Source: a virus
DNA length: 35,957 nt
IMG/VR virus record: IMGVR_UViG_3300020420_000005
Location: 1 to 35,957 of that record
Reading direction: 5' to 3' (one strand)
Shown here: piece after piece, positions 14,881-22,232 of the stretch
How the letters are laid out: each line of letters opens with the position of its first letter
Position numbering within the stretch: position 1 is the stretch's first letter
Translations under genes and position numbers: made by a program
The notes under the pieces: generated by a model
The model's database searches: none
Seen by the model: the letters and a program-made list of their open reading frames with translations, nothing else
What the model was told of the DNA's origin: nothing

Positions 14881-15467
14881 AATTCTAACTCCACTTTTCT
14901 TTTATTATGTGCATCAACAACCGCTTTAAATTGCGGCTCACTTATGTCGGAATTATTTAATAAACCCTTGTAACGCTTTTCGAATTTTTTAAAATTTTCA
15001 GCGGAACAATCTTCATAAAACGTAAGGGCAGCATCTACCCTAGCGTTTGTGTCTAGGTCCATTAGTTTAGCTGGTGCAGGCTTACTTTCTTTAAATTCGT
15101 CAGCTTCTTCTTCACTGTATACGTCACCTGTCAAATCTAGTAATTTAAGAATTACCCTGTCCTTGGCACGTTTCTCTGCCATAGCAAATGGGTAATTGTT
15201 TTTATTATTATACGGTGCAACCTCACCAGTAGCCCATGCTGTTTTGTCACCCATATGACCAACAACACACATTGCTACTTCTTTAGCCTTTATGTCGTGA
15301 GCATACATAGTCGGTACATCAAAAACTATGTTATACAATGACGCCATTTTTTCACAGGCTTTATGCAAGAGAACAGGCGTTCCATGCACCTTCCATGTTG
15401 CCTCTTCTTCTGTCATGTTTATTTCTTTAAGATATTTTGACAGGTTTTTTGGTAACGATTTAGCCAT
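14877..15467 (-). CDS. Putative single-strand annealing recombinase (Rad52/Erf/Red-beta-like candidate)
   Basis: A 196-residue protein directly upstream of ssb in the same operon. The central region WATGEVAPYNNKNNYPFAMA followed by EKRAKDRVILKL resembles the short helical signature in phage annealing proteins (conserved hydrophilic strand followed by A-x-KRA-x-DR). The C-terminal 60 residues are helical and basic. There is no recognisable ATPase or nuclease motif, as expected for an ATP-independent annealer. I base the call on position beside ssb and RusA plus this pattern, so it is a candidate and not certain. Confidence 0.5.
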   Translation of the reverse strand: MAKSLPKNLSKYLKEINMTEEEATWKVHGTPVLLHKACEKMASLYNIVFDVPTMYAHDIKAKEVAMCVVGHMGDKTAWATGEVAPYNNKNNYPFAMAEKRAKDRVILKLLDLTGDVYSEEEADEFKESKPAPAKLMDLDTNARVDAALTFYEDCSAENFKKFEKRYKGLLNNSDISEPQFKAVVDAHNKRKVELEL

Positions 15468-15709
15468 TATTTATCTCCCTTTTTGACTATGCCAGCTTTA
15501 ACCAGTTCGTTACCAGTGTTGTTGACAATATCACTTAGGTCAGCAATTTGACCTATTTCTTTGTCATAAAAGTTGGCTTTTTCTATGCCTAGCTCAATAG
15601 CATCTAGAATAGCTTTAGAAGTGCTGGGCATGAGATTTTCTTCAATCGCTACTCTATAAACTTCAGTTGTTATAAATAGCTGAGAAACATAATTAATTCT
15701 TTTTTGCAT
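15467..15709 (-). CDS. First gene of the leftward early operon, unknown
   Basis: About 80 residues from the ATG at 15709, which is preceded by GAGGTAAAA; a longer frame from 15748 would overlap the promoter. The sequence MQKRINYVSQLFITTEVYRV then SKAILDAIELGIEKANFYDK is helical. Its stop overlaps the next start as TAATG. It is first under the leftward promoter, next to the regulator region. Function unknown. Confidence 0.65.
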   Translation of the reverse strand: MQKRINYVSQLFITTEVYRVAIEENLMPSTSKAILDAIELGIEKANFYDKEIGQIADLSDIVNNTGNELVKAGIVKKGDK

Positions 15710-15729
15710 TTTTACCTCTTGTTTTATTT

Positions 15730-15785
15730 TGTATCTTGCAATATACACATTAGTATCTTATATGCAACCTATAAATGTAAAAAAA
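15730..15785. promoter_or_regulatory. Divergent promoter/operator region E
   Basis: TGTATC-N6-TATACA (15730-15747) is one mismatch from the shared operator. Rightward boxes are TTGCAA (15736-15741), 17 bases, TATATG (15759-15764). Leftward boxes on the other strand are TTGCAT, 16 bases, TATATT, so both promoters overlap the operator. A second AGTATC half-site lies at 15752-15757. Confidence 0.65.
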
Positions 15786-15794
15786 GGAAAAAAA

Positions 15795-16013
15795 GTGAAC
15801 GTTGTGTCAAAAGAATATAATGAATGGCTACAGCCTGATTTATTATCGTTGGGCAAAATCCAGGATGGCCTGAAGAATAAAAGTCCAGCGGAAGTATGCA
15901 ATGCTACTGGTTTGTCTCGTCATACAGTATATCGTGTGCGAGATGGGGCAATAGACAATGTAAATTATGAAACAGTGAAAGTGTTATCTGACTATTTTCT
16001 ATCTAATAAATAA
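15795..16013 (+). CDS. Helix-turn-helix transcriptional regulator (repressor candidate)
   Basis: About 72 residues from the GTG at 15795, chosen because AAGGAAAAAAA lies in front of it; an ATG at 15762 falls within the -10 box of the rightward promoter. Residues 29-52 (SPAEVCNATGLSRHTVYRVR) form an XRE-style HTH, followed by a helical C-terminus. The gene faces away from the leftward operon and shares with it an operator-like site. That arrangement suggests a Cro/CI-like control protein for the early regulon. There is no integrase, so lysogeny control is not implied. Confidence 0.65.
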   Translation: MNVVSKEYNEWLQPDLLSLGKIQDGLKNKSPAEVCNATGLSRHTVYRVRDGAIDNVNYETVKVLSDYFLSNK

Positions 16014-16017
16014 AAAA

Positions 16018-16041
16018 TGACCCACAAATTAATGTGGGCCA
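16018..16041. terminator. Hairpin with T-rich tail on the minus strand
   Basis: CCCACA-AATTAA-TGTGGG (16021-16038) is a 6-bp stem. Read on the minus strand it is followed by a TCATTTTTTATT tail, so it looks like a terminator for leftward antisense transcription. On the plus strand no T run follows, so it would only be an mRNA structure after the regulator gene. Confidence 0.45.
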
Positions 16042-16135
16042 GTTTGAGGTAAAAAGGATAGTGCCACAGGCAAGCGACACTCTCACATAACGTCAAGATA
16101 GCAAATTGTTATTTGGACAGAAAGGTAAAAATTAA

Positions 16136-16822
16136 ATGTCACACTATATGACAGCACTGGCAATGAAACAGCAAGGAATAAGGCCAGCTACAAAAGTGGT
16201 TTTATATTGGATTGCGGATCACCATAATTCAGAAACAGGCGATTGCTTCCCCAGCATAAATAGATTGGCTATACTATGCGAGATGTCTAGGCGTTCAGTA
16301 GAGACACAAATAACCGCTTTAGAAGATTTAGGATTGCTAAAAAGAAAAGCTCAATACAGAGACACAGGCGGCAAGACAGCTAATAGTTACTTACTGGAAC
16401 TTACTGGAACTCTTGAGAACTCAGACGATACGCAAAATCTGCGCATGGGTAGCGTAAAATCTGCGCATGGGGATACGCAAAATCTGCGCATGAATAACCT
16501 TGTAAGAAGAAACCTTGGAAATAAAACCAATAATATAGATCAAAATGAAAAGAATTTTGATAAGTTTTGGACTACTTATCCTAGAAAAATAGGTAAGGCA
16601 GCAGCTAAACAATCTTTCTTTACAGCTTTACAAAAAACAAATGCTGATAAGATTATAAAAGGTGCAAGAGATTTTGGTAATTCTATGCAAAACCAAGAGA
16701 AACAATTTATACCTCATCCAAGAACATGGTTACGTCAAAAACGCTGGGAAGATAAAATAGAAATACCAGAAATGAATGGTATGAAAAAAGCCTTAGAAGA
16801 GTTAGGATTAAATTATGACTAA
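16136..16822 (+). CDS. Replication initiator (lambda O-like) with internal iterons
   Basis: A 228-residue protein. Residues 15-75 form a winged-helix HTH of the HTH_36 type (ATKVVLYWIADHHNSETGDC, then INRLAILCEMSRRSVETQIT), as in phage initiators. Residues 98-119 are encoded by three tandem iterons. The C-terminal part has FDKFWTTYPRKIGKAAAKQS and a helical tail, a pattern frequent in phage replication proteins. It would bind the iterons and load the host helicase. A GGTAAAAATTAA leader precedes the ATG. No polymerase is encoded, which fits reliance on the host replisome. It overlaps the next gene by 8 bases. Confidence 0.85.
   Translation: MSHYMTALAMKQQGIRPATKVVLYWIADHHNSETGDCFPSINRLAILCEMSRRSVETQITALEDLGLLKRKAQYRDTGGKTANSYLLELTGTLENSDDTQNLRMGSVKSAHGDTQNLRMNNLVRRNLGNKTNNIDQNEKNFDKFWTTYPRKIGKAAAKQSFFTALQKTNADKIIKGARDFGNSMQNQEKQFIPHPRTWLRQKRWEDKIEIPEMNGMKKALEELGLNYD
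16427..16492 (+). repeat. Three tandem iterons, probable origin of replication
   Basis: Three copies of about 21 bases starting at 16427, 16449 and 16472 (period 22-23). The copies are GATACGCAAAATCTGCGCAT with G, a variant with GTAGCGT, and a repeat of the first. The first and third copies have an inverted repeat CGCA-N5-TGCG, as in lambda O sites. An AT-rich stretch follows at about 16493-16570, a possible unwinding region. Confidence 0.8.
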
Positions 16823-17660
16823 TCCGTACATACTCCCAGAGGGCAACGTCAGAATTAACTTTAGCGGCGGTAGAACTTCAGGGTATATGCTCAATGCAAT
16901 ATTAGAAGCAAATGGATCATTACCAGATCGGTGCGAGGTAGTGTTTGCTAACACTGGCAGAGAAATGCCTGAAACATTAGACTTTGTTAATGAGTGCAGC
17001 GTTCATTGGAATGTGCCTATTACTTGGTTAGAATATGAAATAAGAGAAGGTAAACCAGCATTTAAAAAAGTAAGTCATAACAGCGCTTGTCGTGATGGAA
17101 AACCATTTGAAACTTTAATCCATCATAGAAGAAGGTTGCCAAGTCCGTATCAAAGATTTTGCACTAAAGAATTAAAAGTTGATACTATGAGAAGATATGC
17201 CAGAGAAAAGCAATGGTCTAAATGGACAACCGCTATTGGAATTAGGGCTGACGAAAGCCACAGGGCAATAGTAAAAGACGATAGTAAAGAAACGTGTTGG
17301 TATCCTCTTAATGATGCAAACGTATCAGAGAAAGATGTTTTAAGTTTTTGGGGAAAGCAAAAGTTTGATTTACGAGTGGTTAAAGGTTTTGGAAATTGTG
17401 ACGGATGTTTTTTAAAATCAGAGAGAAACTTAGCTACACTTTGGAAGTTATACCCAGAAAGAGCTAAGTGGTGGGCTAAACAAGAAAGCTTGGTTTTTAA
17501 AGGAAAAGAAGATAAAGCTGACTTTCAAAGATTTAAAGGTCAGGTGGATAGAACAGCAAGTTATGAAGAAATAGGTAATTTTGTAAACAGGCAAGGTGAT
17601 TGGATTTTTGATAATGAAGCAATTTTGTGTCAAGCTAATCATGGCGAATGTACTGGGTAA
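16815..17660 (+). CDS. PP-loop ATP pyrophosphatase (PAPS-reductase-like)
   Basis: A 281-residue protein of the phage PAPS-reductase-like / adenine-nucleotide alpha-hydrolase superfamily. The PP-loop is SGGRTSG (residues 17-23). FANTGRE follows, then SACRDGKPFETLI and RFCTKELKVD, WTTAIGIRADESHR, and a cysteine pair in FGNCDGCFLKS. A member of this family could adenylate or sulfurate nucleotides or proteins, or reduce sulfate donors; DndC-type DNA phosphorothioation is related in fold but no Dnd partners are present. It overlaps the initiator gene and precedes a likely replication accessory gene. The superfamily is clear; substrate is not. Confidence 0.85.
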   Translation: MTNPYILPEGNVRINFSGGRTSGYMLNAILEANGSLPDRCEVVFANTGREMPETLDFVNECSVHWNVPITWLEYEIREGKPAFKKVSHNSACRDGKPFETLIHHRRRLPSPYQRFCTKELKVDTMRRYAREKQWSKWTTAIGIRADESHRAIVKDDSKETCWYPLNDANVSEKDVLSFWGKQKFDLRVVKGFGNCDGCFLKSERNLATLWKLYPERAKWWAKQESLVFKGKEDKADFQRFKGQVDRTASYEEIGNFVNRQGDWIFDNEAILCQANHGECTG

Positions 17661-17674
17661 AAAGGAAAAAAAAA

Positions 17675-18148
17675 ATGAATAATCAAAGAAATGACGAACT
17701 AAGAAATAACACAATGAAGTTGTTAGCTAGGTTAAATGCTCCTAGAGCCGTTCAAGGCAATACCGATGCACTTAAAACAGAAGCACAGTTTCTAGTGGAT
17801 AAAGTTATTAAGTTGGCTCCTAACAGGCAATACACAGAATGGTTTAGTGATTTTGAGGAAGCTTTGTTAGGTAACTTAGAAACTAGAACATGGCCCACAG
17901 CTAAACAAATAAGTCAGGCAGCAAAAGAAATTGCTCCTAAACGTCCAGAGTTTAGAGATGATACGCAACAAAAAGGATATGAACCTGACGAGTTAAAAAT
18001 TAATGCCAAAAGAATAAATGAAGGACAGGATGTAGGAGAAAATTATATTTTTGGCACAATGGCAAATCAAATGGTAAGATTGGGTTTGGTTAAAGAAGAA
18101 CAGTTGCAACCGTACAAAGAATATCTTAACAATATGAAGAGAGGCTAA
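17675..18148 (+). CDS. Possible replication accessory protein
   Basis: About 157 residues from the ATG at 17675, preceded by GGTAAAAAGGAAAAAAAA; a longer frame from 17648 overlaps the PP-loop gene. The protein is helical with RQYTEWFSDFEEALLGNLET, then RTWPTAKQISQAAKEIAPKR. In lambda-like phages the gene after the initiator encodes a helicase loader; this one is separated by the PP-loop gene and lacks any AAA motif, so a loader role is speculative. It is the last gene before a strong hairpin. Confidence 0.6.
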   Translation: MNNQRNDELRNNTMKLLARLNAPRAVQGNTDALKTEAQFLVDKVIKLAPNRQYTEWFSDFEEALLGNLETRTWPTAKQISQAAKEIAPKRPEFRDDTQQKGYEPDELKINAKRINEGQDVGENYIFGTMANQMVRLGLVKEEQLQPYKEYLNNMKRG

Positions 18149-18203
18149 ATTGTGATACAGGTTAGGCAGGCTCTCTCGTGAACCCTCCCTACACAGGAGC
18201 CTC

Positions 18204-18250
18204 CCCCCACTAGTTTGTGTATGAGTAGATTGGTGGGGGTTCCCTTTTCT
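18204..18250 (+). terminator. Intrinsic terminator between early and late modules
   Basis: CCCCCAC (18204-18210) pairs with GTGGGGG (18233-18239) around a 22-base loop, followed by TTCCCTTTTCTT. It closes the replication operon before the terminase genes. Confidence 0.65.
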
Positions 18251-18253
18251 TAG

Positions 18254-18281
18254 CAAATCAGTTAATCTACACTATATATGG
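18254..18281 (+). promoter_or_regulatory. Possible late promoter upstream of terminase
   Basis: TTAGCA, 17 bases, TATATA at about 18252-18280 lies just after the terminator and before the small terminase ATG at 18305, whose leader is AGGACGG. The match to sigma-70 is moderate. No TGTATC-GATACA operator is present, so this promoter is probably not under the same control as the early set. Confidence 0.45.
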
Positions 18282-18304
18282 TAGTACCCTATTAGGACGG
18301 ACAT

Positions 18305-18640
18305 ATGAGTACAAAAGAAGAACAAAAATCTAAAATAGAAGGATCTGGTAGAAAAAAAGGAACAGGTAACAAAGTTCCAAGACTACTTAAAGACGCTATA
18401 TTAGAAGCAGCAGACAGGGCTGGGCAGAATATTGTTTTAGCAAGATATGATGACCCTAGCAAAGCTGATCCTAGATTTGTAGAAGATGCCAAGAAAGAGG
18501 GTATGGTTCATTACCTGGAACATCAGGCTATAGAAAATCCACAATCATTTATGTCACTAATGGGTAGAGTGCTTCCCATGCAGATAAGCGGTACAGGCGC
18601 ATCTGGTGAACACATGGTTAAGCTTACATGGAAGAAATAG
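18305..18640 (+). CDS. terS: Small terminase subunit
   Basis: A 111-residue protein. The N-terminus is basic (KIEGSGRKKGTGNKVPRLLK), followed by a helical region (DAILEAADRAGQNIVLARYD) and NPQSFMSLMGRVLPMQISGT, a pattern of marine phage small terminases. It would recognise the packaging site and stimulate the large subunit. It overlaps the large terminase gene by 13 bases, which supports the pair. Confidence 0.8.
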   Translation: MSTKEEQKSKIEGSGRKKGTGNKVPRLLKDAILEAADRAGQNIVLARYDDPSKADPRFVEDAKKEGMVHYLEHQAIENPQSFMSLMGRVLPMQISGTGASGEHMVKLTWKK

Positions 18641-19887
18641 AAATAAACTATAAGCCTCGAAAAGAAGTTGAGGCATATCATAATCGTAAAGAACGATTTG
18701 CAGTGTTAGTTGCTCACAGGCGTTTTGGTAAAACAGTAGCAGCTATAAACGATTTAATAAGAACGTGTTTTACAGTAGATAAAGATAATGTAAGGGTAGC
18801 ATATATTGCACCTTATCTTAGCCAAGCCAAAGCAGTAGCTTGGGATTATGCGTTAGAGTATACAAGAGATATTCCTGATATTAAAATTAATCACAGTGAA
18901 TTAAGGATAGATTTTAGCAATGGAAGCAGATTTCGCCTCTATGGTGCAGATAATTATAATGCTATGCGTGGCCTTTATTATGACGCAGTAGTCTGCGATG
19001 AACATAGTAACTTTCCATTGTCAGCTTGGACAACAGTAATAAGACCTTCGTTAGCTGACAGAAAAGGTAGTGCTACATTTATATCAACACCGAAAGGCCG
19101 TAATGAATTTTGGGAACTTTATGAATATGCCAAAAGTAATGACGATTGGTGGTCAGGTATGTTTAAAGCATCACAAACAAACATATTAGATCCCGAAGAA
19201 TTAAAAGAAGCTAAACGTACAATGGGTGAGGATAGATACGAACAAGAGTTCGAATGTTCGTTTGAAGCGGCTATCGTAGGTGCATATTACGCAACGGAAA
19301 TGAAAACAGCTTTAGAAGAGAACAGAATAACTACTGTTCCTTATGATCCTAGCGTTGGTGTTGTTACGGCTTGGGATTTAGGTATAGGTGACAGTACATC
19401 TATTTGGTTTGCGCAATATGTAGGTCAAGAGATCAGGGTGATAGATTATTATGAAAATTCTGGTGTGGGGCTAGATCATTATGCAAAAGAACTAAGTAGC
19501 AAAAATTATCACTACATGGATCATATCTTGCCCCACGATGTTCAAGTAAAAGAGCTTGGCACAGGAAAGTCAAGACTAGAAACATTACATAATTTAGGAA
19601 TACAGGATGTTACTATTGCGCCAAAATTAGGAATTGAGGATGGAATTCAAGCCGCACGTTCTATGCTTAACAGATGTTGGTTTGATGAAGAAAAGTGCAA
19701 TAGAGGTATAGAAGCACTTAGACAATATCGTAGAGAATTTGACGAAAAAAACAAAACCTGGCGTGGCAGACCGTTGCACGATTGGACATCTCATGGTGCA
19801 GATGCTTGGCGTTATTTGGCAGTTGGCAAACAAACAGAAACAAATTGGGGTGAACCCATAAGAAGGAATTTGCGTGGCATAGCATAA
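18628..19887 (+). CDS. terL: Large terminase subunit (packaging ATPase/nuclease)
   Basis: A 419-residue motor protein. The Walker A is AHRRFGKT (residues 29-36) and Walker B is VVCDEHS with Asp124 and Glu125. A coupling motif STPKGR follows. The RNase-H-like nuclease carries Asp250 (AWDLGIGDS) and a final Asp392 (SHGADAWRY). It drives DNA into the procapsid and cuts the concatemer. The third residue after DE is His where Tyr is common (DEYA), a small variation. It is shorter than many TerL proteins but all motor and nuclease motifs are present. Confidence 0.93.
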   Translation: MEEIEINYKPRKEVEAYHNRKERFAVLVAHRRFGKTVAAINDLIRTCFTVDKDNVRVAYIAPYLSQAKAVAWDYALEYTRDIPDIKINHSELRIDFSNGSRFRLYGADNYNAMRGLYYDAVVCDEHSNFPLSAWTTVIRPSLADRKGSATFISTPKGRNEFWELYEYAKSNDDWWSGMFKASQTNILDPEELKEAKRTMGEDRYEQEFECSFEAAIVGAYYATEMKTALEENRITTVPYDPSVGVVTAWDLGIGDSTSIWFAQYVGQEIRVIDYYENSGVGLDHYAKELSSKNYHYMDHILPHDVQVKELGTGKSRLETLHNLGIQDVTIAPKLGIEDGIQAARSMLNRCWFDEEKCNRGIEALRQYRREFDEKNKTWRGRPLHDWTSHGADAWRYLAVGKQTETNWGEPIRRNLRGIA

Positions 19888-19921
19888 TGTGTTAGGTTGC
19901 ATTTAAGTATTGGAGATGCGC

Positions 19922-20107
19922 ATGGCAAAACGTGGATTATATGCTAATATTCAAGCAAAACGTAAACGTATTAAAAAGCAAAAAGCTTCTGGTAAAAAAG
20001 TAGAAAAAATGAGAAAGCCAGGAACGAAAGGCGCTCCAACAGCTAAAGCATTTAAAGAAGCTGCTAAAACAGCTAAAAAACCTAAAAAGAAGAAAGGAAA
20101 AAAGTAA
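19922..20107 (+). CDS. Small, very basic protein after terL
   Basis: About 61 residues from the ATG at 19922 (leader TTGGAGATGCGC). The sequence MAKRGLYANIQAKRKRIKKQ followed by MRKPGTKGAPTAKAFKEAAK and a KKPKKKKGKK tail is a type I recognise from marine phages next to terminase genes. The high Lys/Arg content suggests DNA contact. Its stop overlaps the ATG of the next 15-residue peptide as TAATG. Confidence 0.75.
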   Translation: MAKRGLYANIQAKRKRIKKQKASGKKVEKMRKPGTKGAPTAKAFKEAAKTAKKPKKKKGKK

Positions 20108-20154
20108 TGCCAGGTTATCATAAAGGTAAGAAAAAAGGCGGCAAAAAAAAATAA
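20107..20154 (+). CDS. 15-residue basic micro-protein
   Basis: The ATG overlaps the previous stop (TAATG) and encodes MPGYHKGKKKGGKKK before TAA; the next gene ATG at 20155 follows immediately. The tight coupling on both sides and the Lys/Gly-only tail suggest a real translated peptide. I have seen similar short MPGYH-type peptides in marine phages, but assign no function. Confidence 0.6.
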   Translation: MPGYHKGKKKGGKKK

Positions 20155-20982
20155 ATGGTTGATGTTTCTTTGCGGCCTAAAAAAAGACCTGACGATTTAA
20201 AGCCAGGTAGGAATGTTTCGCCTATTATGGGTAGGGCTGATCCACAAGATCGTATAGGAACATCCGCACCTAAAGGTGGTGGTGAGGGTGCAACAGCACA
20301 AGTAAAACCAGGAAGTAAAGCTTTCAATCAATACAATAACGATAGTAGTTATGGGTACTACACTGAAGAAGGTTACTACGTTCCAGCCGATGTAGATATG
20401 CGAGATGGTGGTGGCATGAACTCCTCTGGCACATTCTATGAGGGTGGTGGTTTGTTGTCAGCTTTAGGTAATGTGTTTAAAGTTAGACCATATGGGCAAG
20501 AAAACACACCCAGAGAACAAATAGGTTACAGAGATTTTACAGACATGACAGATCGAGGTGGTCCACAAGCAAGCGGTGGACGATACCAAGGTGGTGGAAT
20601 GATTAGTGTGATGGGTAATCTTTTAGATGATTTGGGCGGTGTAGATCAAGGCACAAGAACGCCATATGTTTACGAAACACCTAACCAAATGCCCATGAAA
20701 ACTGTGGCAAGTAACTATGTAAACACAAACACGCAATCAGATTATCCAGATATGAGTATGCCTGCTAACCCAGCTTATATGCCTGTAAGTGGTTTAATAA
20801 ATACATTAAGCACACCAGAGGTTACAACAAGCGTTTTGCCAAATATACCAACAAGCGATAATATTTATACTAAAGATAGTATGAGTTTTTTAGAATTTAG
20901 ACGAGAGGCACTTAAAAGAAGGCCCAACTTAACAAACGATAAAATATTAGAAGCTTACGAAAATTATCTTCTTAGGCCGTAA
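20155..20982 (+). CDS. Unknown protein between terminase and polyvalent genes
   Basis: A 275-residue protein, low in cysteine and rich in Gly, Tyr, Asn and Pro (GYYTEEGYYVPADVDMRDGG). Two GG-rich segments with GGGLLSALGNVF and GGGMISVMGNLL look like internal repeats. The C-terminus is a short helical domain (FLEFRREALKRRPNLTNDKI). It starts directly after the 15-residue peptide. It may be a disordered virion protein; function is unknown. Confidence 0.7.
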   Translation: MVDVSLRPKKRPDDLKPGRNVSPIMGRADPQDRIGTSAPKGGGEGATAQVKPGSKAFNQYNNDSSYGYYTEEGYYVPADVDMRDGGGMNSSGTFYEGGGLLSALGNVFKVRPYGQENTPREQIGYRDFTDMTDRGGPQASGGRYQGGGMISVMGNLLDDLGGVDQGTRTPYVYETPNQMPMKTVASNYVNTNTQSDYPDMSMPANPAYMPVSGLINTLSTPEVTTSVLPNIPTSDNIYTKDSMSFLEFRREALKRRPNLTNDKILEAYENYLLRP

Positions 20983-21210
20983 ATGAGTAAGAAAATGGCT
21001 AAACGTAAAAAAGTGCCAGCAAGTAAAAAATATGCTGATGGTACTACTTACAAAGACAGTAAAGGCAAGACACATAGGCGTGTTTCATCTCCTGGCACAA
21101 AACGTGGTAACGCTTATTGCGCTAGAACAGTTAGTCAAAAACGTACACCTAAAGTAAAAGTACGGAGAAAAGCTTGGGGTTGTAGCGGTAAAAGATCGGT
21201 GAAAAGATAA
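20983..21210 (+). CDS. Second small, very basic protein
   Basis: A 75-residue protein in which about 40% of residues are Lys or Arg (MSKKMAKRKKVPASKKYADG, then SSPGTKRGNAYCARTVSQKR). It ends in KAWGCSGKRSVKR with two cysteines. The composition is nucleic-acid-binding in style. Its stop overlaps the next start. Like the gene at 19922, it sits in the terminase region and may bind genomic DNA. Confidence 0.7.
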   Translation: MSKKMAKRKKVPASKKYADGTTYKDSKGKTHRRVSSPGTKRGNAYCARTVSQKRTPKVKVRRKAWGCSGKRSVKR

Positions 21211-22232
21211 TGGGTAGACGTAGTGGCGCAACAACTGTTGGTGACTTTGCTGGTGATCTTCTTCAGTATTTAGCTGACTTTGATTTTATAAAAAAAATTC
21301 GTGTTCAAAACGAAGCTGAAGATATGGCGAGAAATATTCTTCTTAAAAGAGCAAAAGGTGACGCAGCACTAGTAGATGATTGGGATATGAAACAGGCTGA
21401 TGATCAGTTTATGTATGATTTTACGCCATTAGATATGTCAACAGAAGCAAGATTACAGAGGGCAGCTAGTGATAGATTTGAAGGGCCATATATTCATGGA
21501 ACAGATGAATATTTACAAACTATAACTGATGGTGGATTTTTTGGTTCTAAAAACCCTGCTGTTTCTGAAACATACCAGTATGGTATGGAAGGACAATTAG
21601 TTCCTTTTTTGGTTAGAATGCCAGATGACGTTGTAGATATAGACAATTATGGTAGGACTTTTAATCGCATAAATCCTTTTGCTTTAGACAAAACATCGGG
21701 AAAAACTTTAGATGAAGTTATGTCAAGAGATGGAAAAGGTGGGCTTTTGGACACAGTTGATCCATTTTCAGGGTATAGTGCAACACTGAATGTAGATCCA
21801 AGTGAAGTAGCACATATGAGTAAAAAGGCTCAAGATGACTTTGATTTTTTTGAAACAACTTTTGATTTGGGTTCCCCAACAGAAAGACAAATGATAAATG
21901 TAGGGTTTCCAACAACTACTGATGACATTCTAGATATGATGCCCTCTGCAAATAAAAGTGTTGTCAAAATAGATAACATTGTTGATATAGGCGGCAATCA
22001 ACCAAAAGATAAAGCTCGACAGATAGAACGAAGAAAACCGTCAGAAAATATTATTGTAAGAGGTGGTGCTAATGTAAGATCACCATTTGCCAGATTTGAT
22101 CCTGAATTTAGACATCTTAGAAACTTATCAGCATCAGTCGTTCCAGCTAGTGTAGGTATGGCCCAATTACTACAGAAGCCTGACGTAACAAAAGAAGAAA
22201 TAGAAGAATATTTATCAGGGGCTGGTTTATAA
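21210..22232 (+). CDS. Polyvalent-type protein with ADP-ribosyltransferase-like segment
   Basis: A 340-residue protein. Residues about 92-150 read YIHGTDEYLQTITDGGFFGS, then KNPAVSETYQYGMEGQLVPF. The HGT followed by a hydrophobic, F/G-S-x-N-P and A/S-x-x-Y spacing resembles ART-fold phage toxins, in which the H-x-T motif contacts NAD. The C-terminus has FARFDPEFRHLRNLSASVVP and GMAQLL, a tail often seen on such phage proteins. The NAD-binding role is inferred from a short motif. It is coupled to the next gene and is the first of three effector-like genes. Confidence 0.5.
   Translation: MGRRSGATTVGDFAGDLLQYLADFDFIKKIRVQNEAEDMARNILLKRAKGDAALVDDWDMKQADDQFMYDFTPLDMSTEARLQRAASDRFEGPYIHGTDEYLQTITDGGFFGSKNPAVSETYQYGMEGQLVPFLVRMPDDVVDIDNYGRTFNRINPFALDKTSGKTLDEVMSRDGKGGLLDTVDPFSGYSATLNVDPSEVAHMSKKAQDDFDFFETTFDLGSPTERQMINVGFPTTTDDILDMMPSANKSVVKIDNIVDIGGNQPKDKARQIERRKPSENIIVRGGANVRSPFARFDPEFRHLRNLSASVVPASVGMAQLLQKPDVTKEEIEEYLSGAGL

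Noticed and set aside
16427-16492. CRISPR-like repeat
   Set aside because: Repeats are contiguous with no spacers and lie in a coding frame; iterons fit better.
16815-17660. DndC-type DNA phosphorothioation system
   Set aside because: Only one PP-loop protein is present, with no DndA, B, D or E partners.
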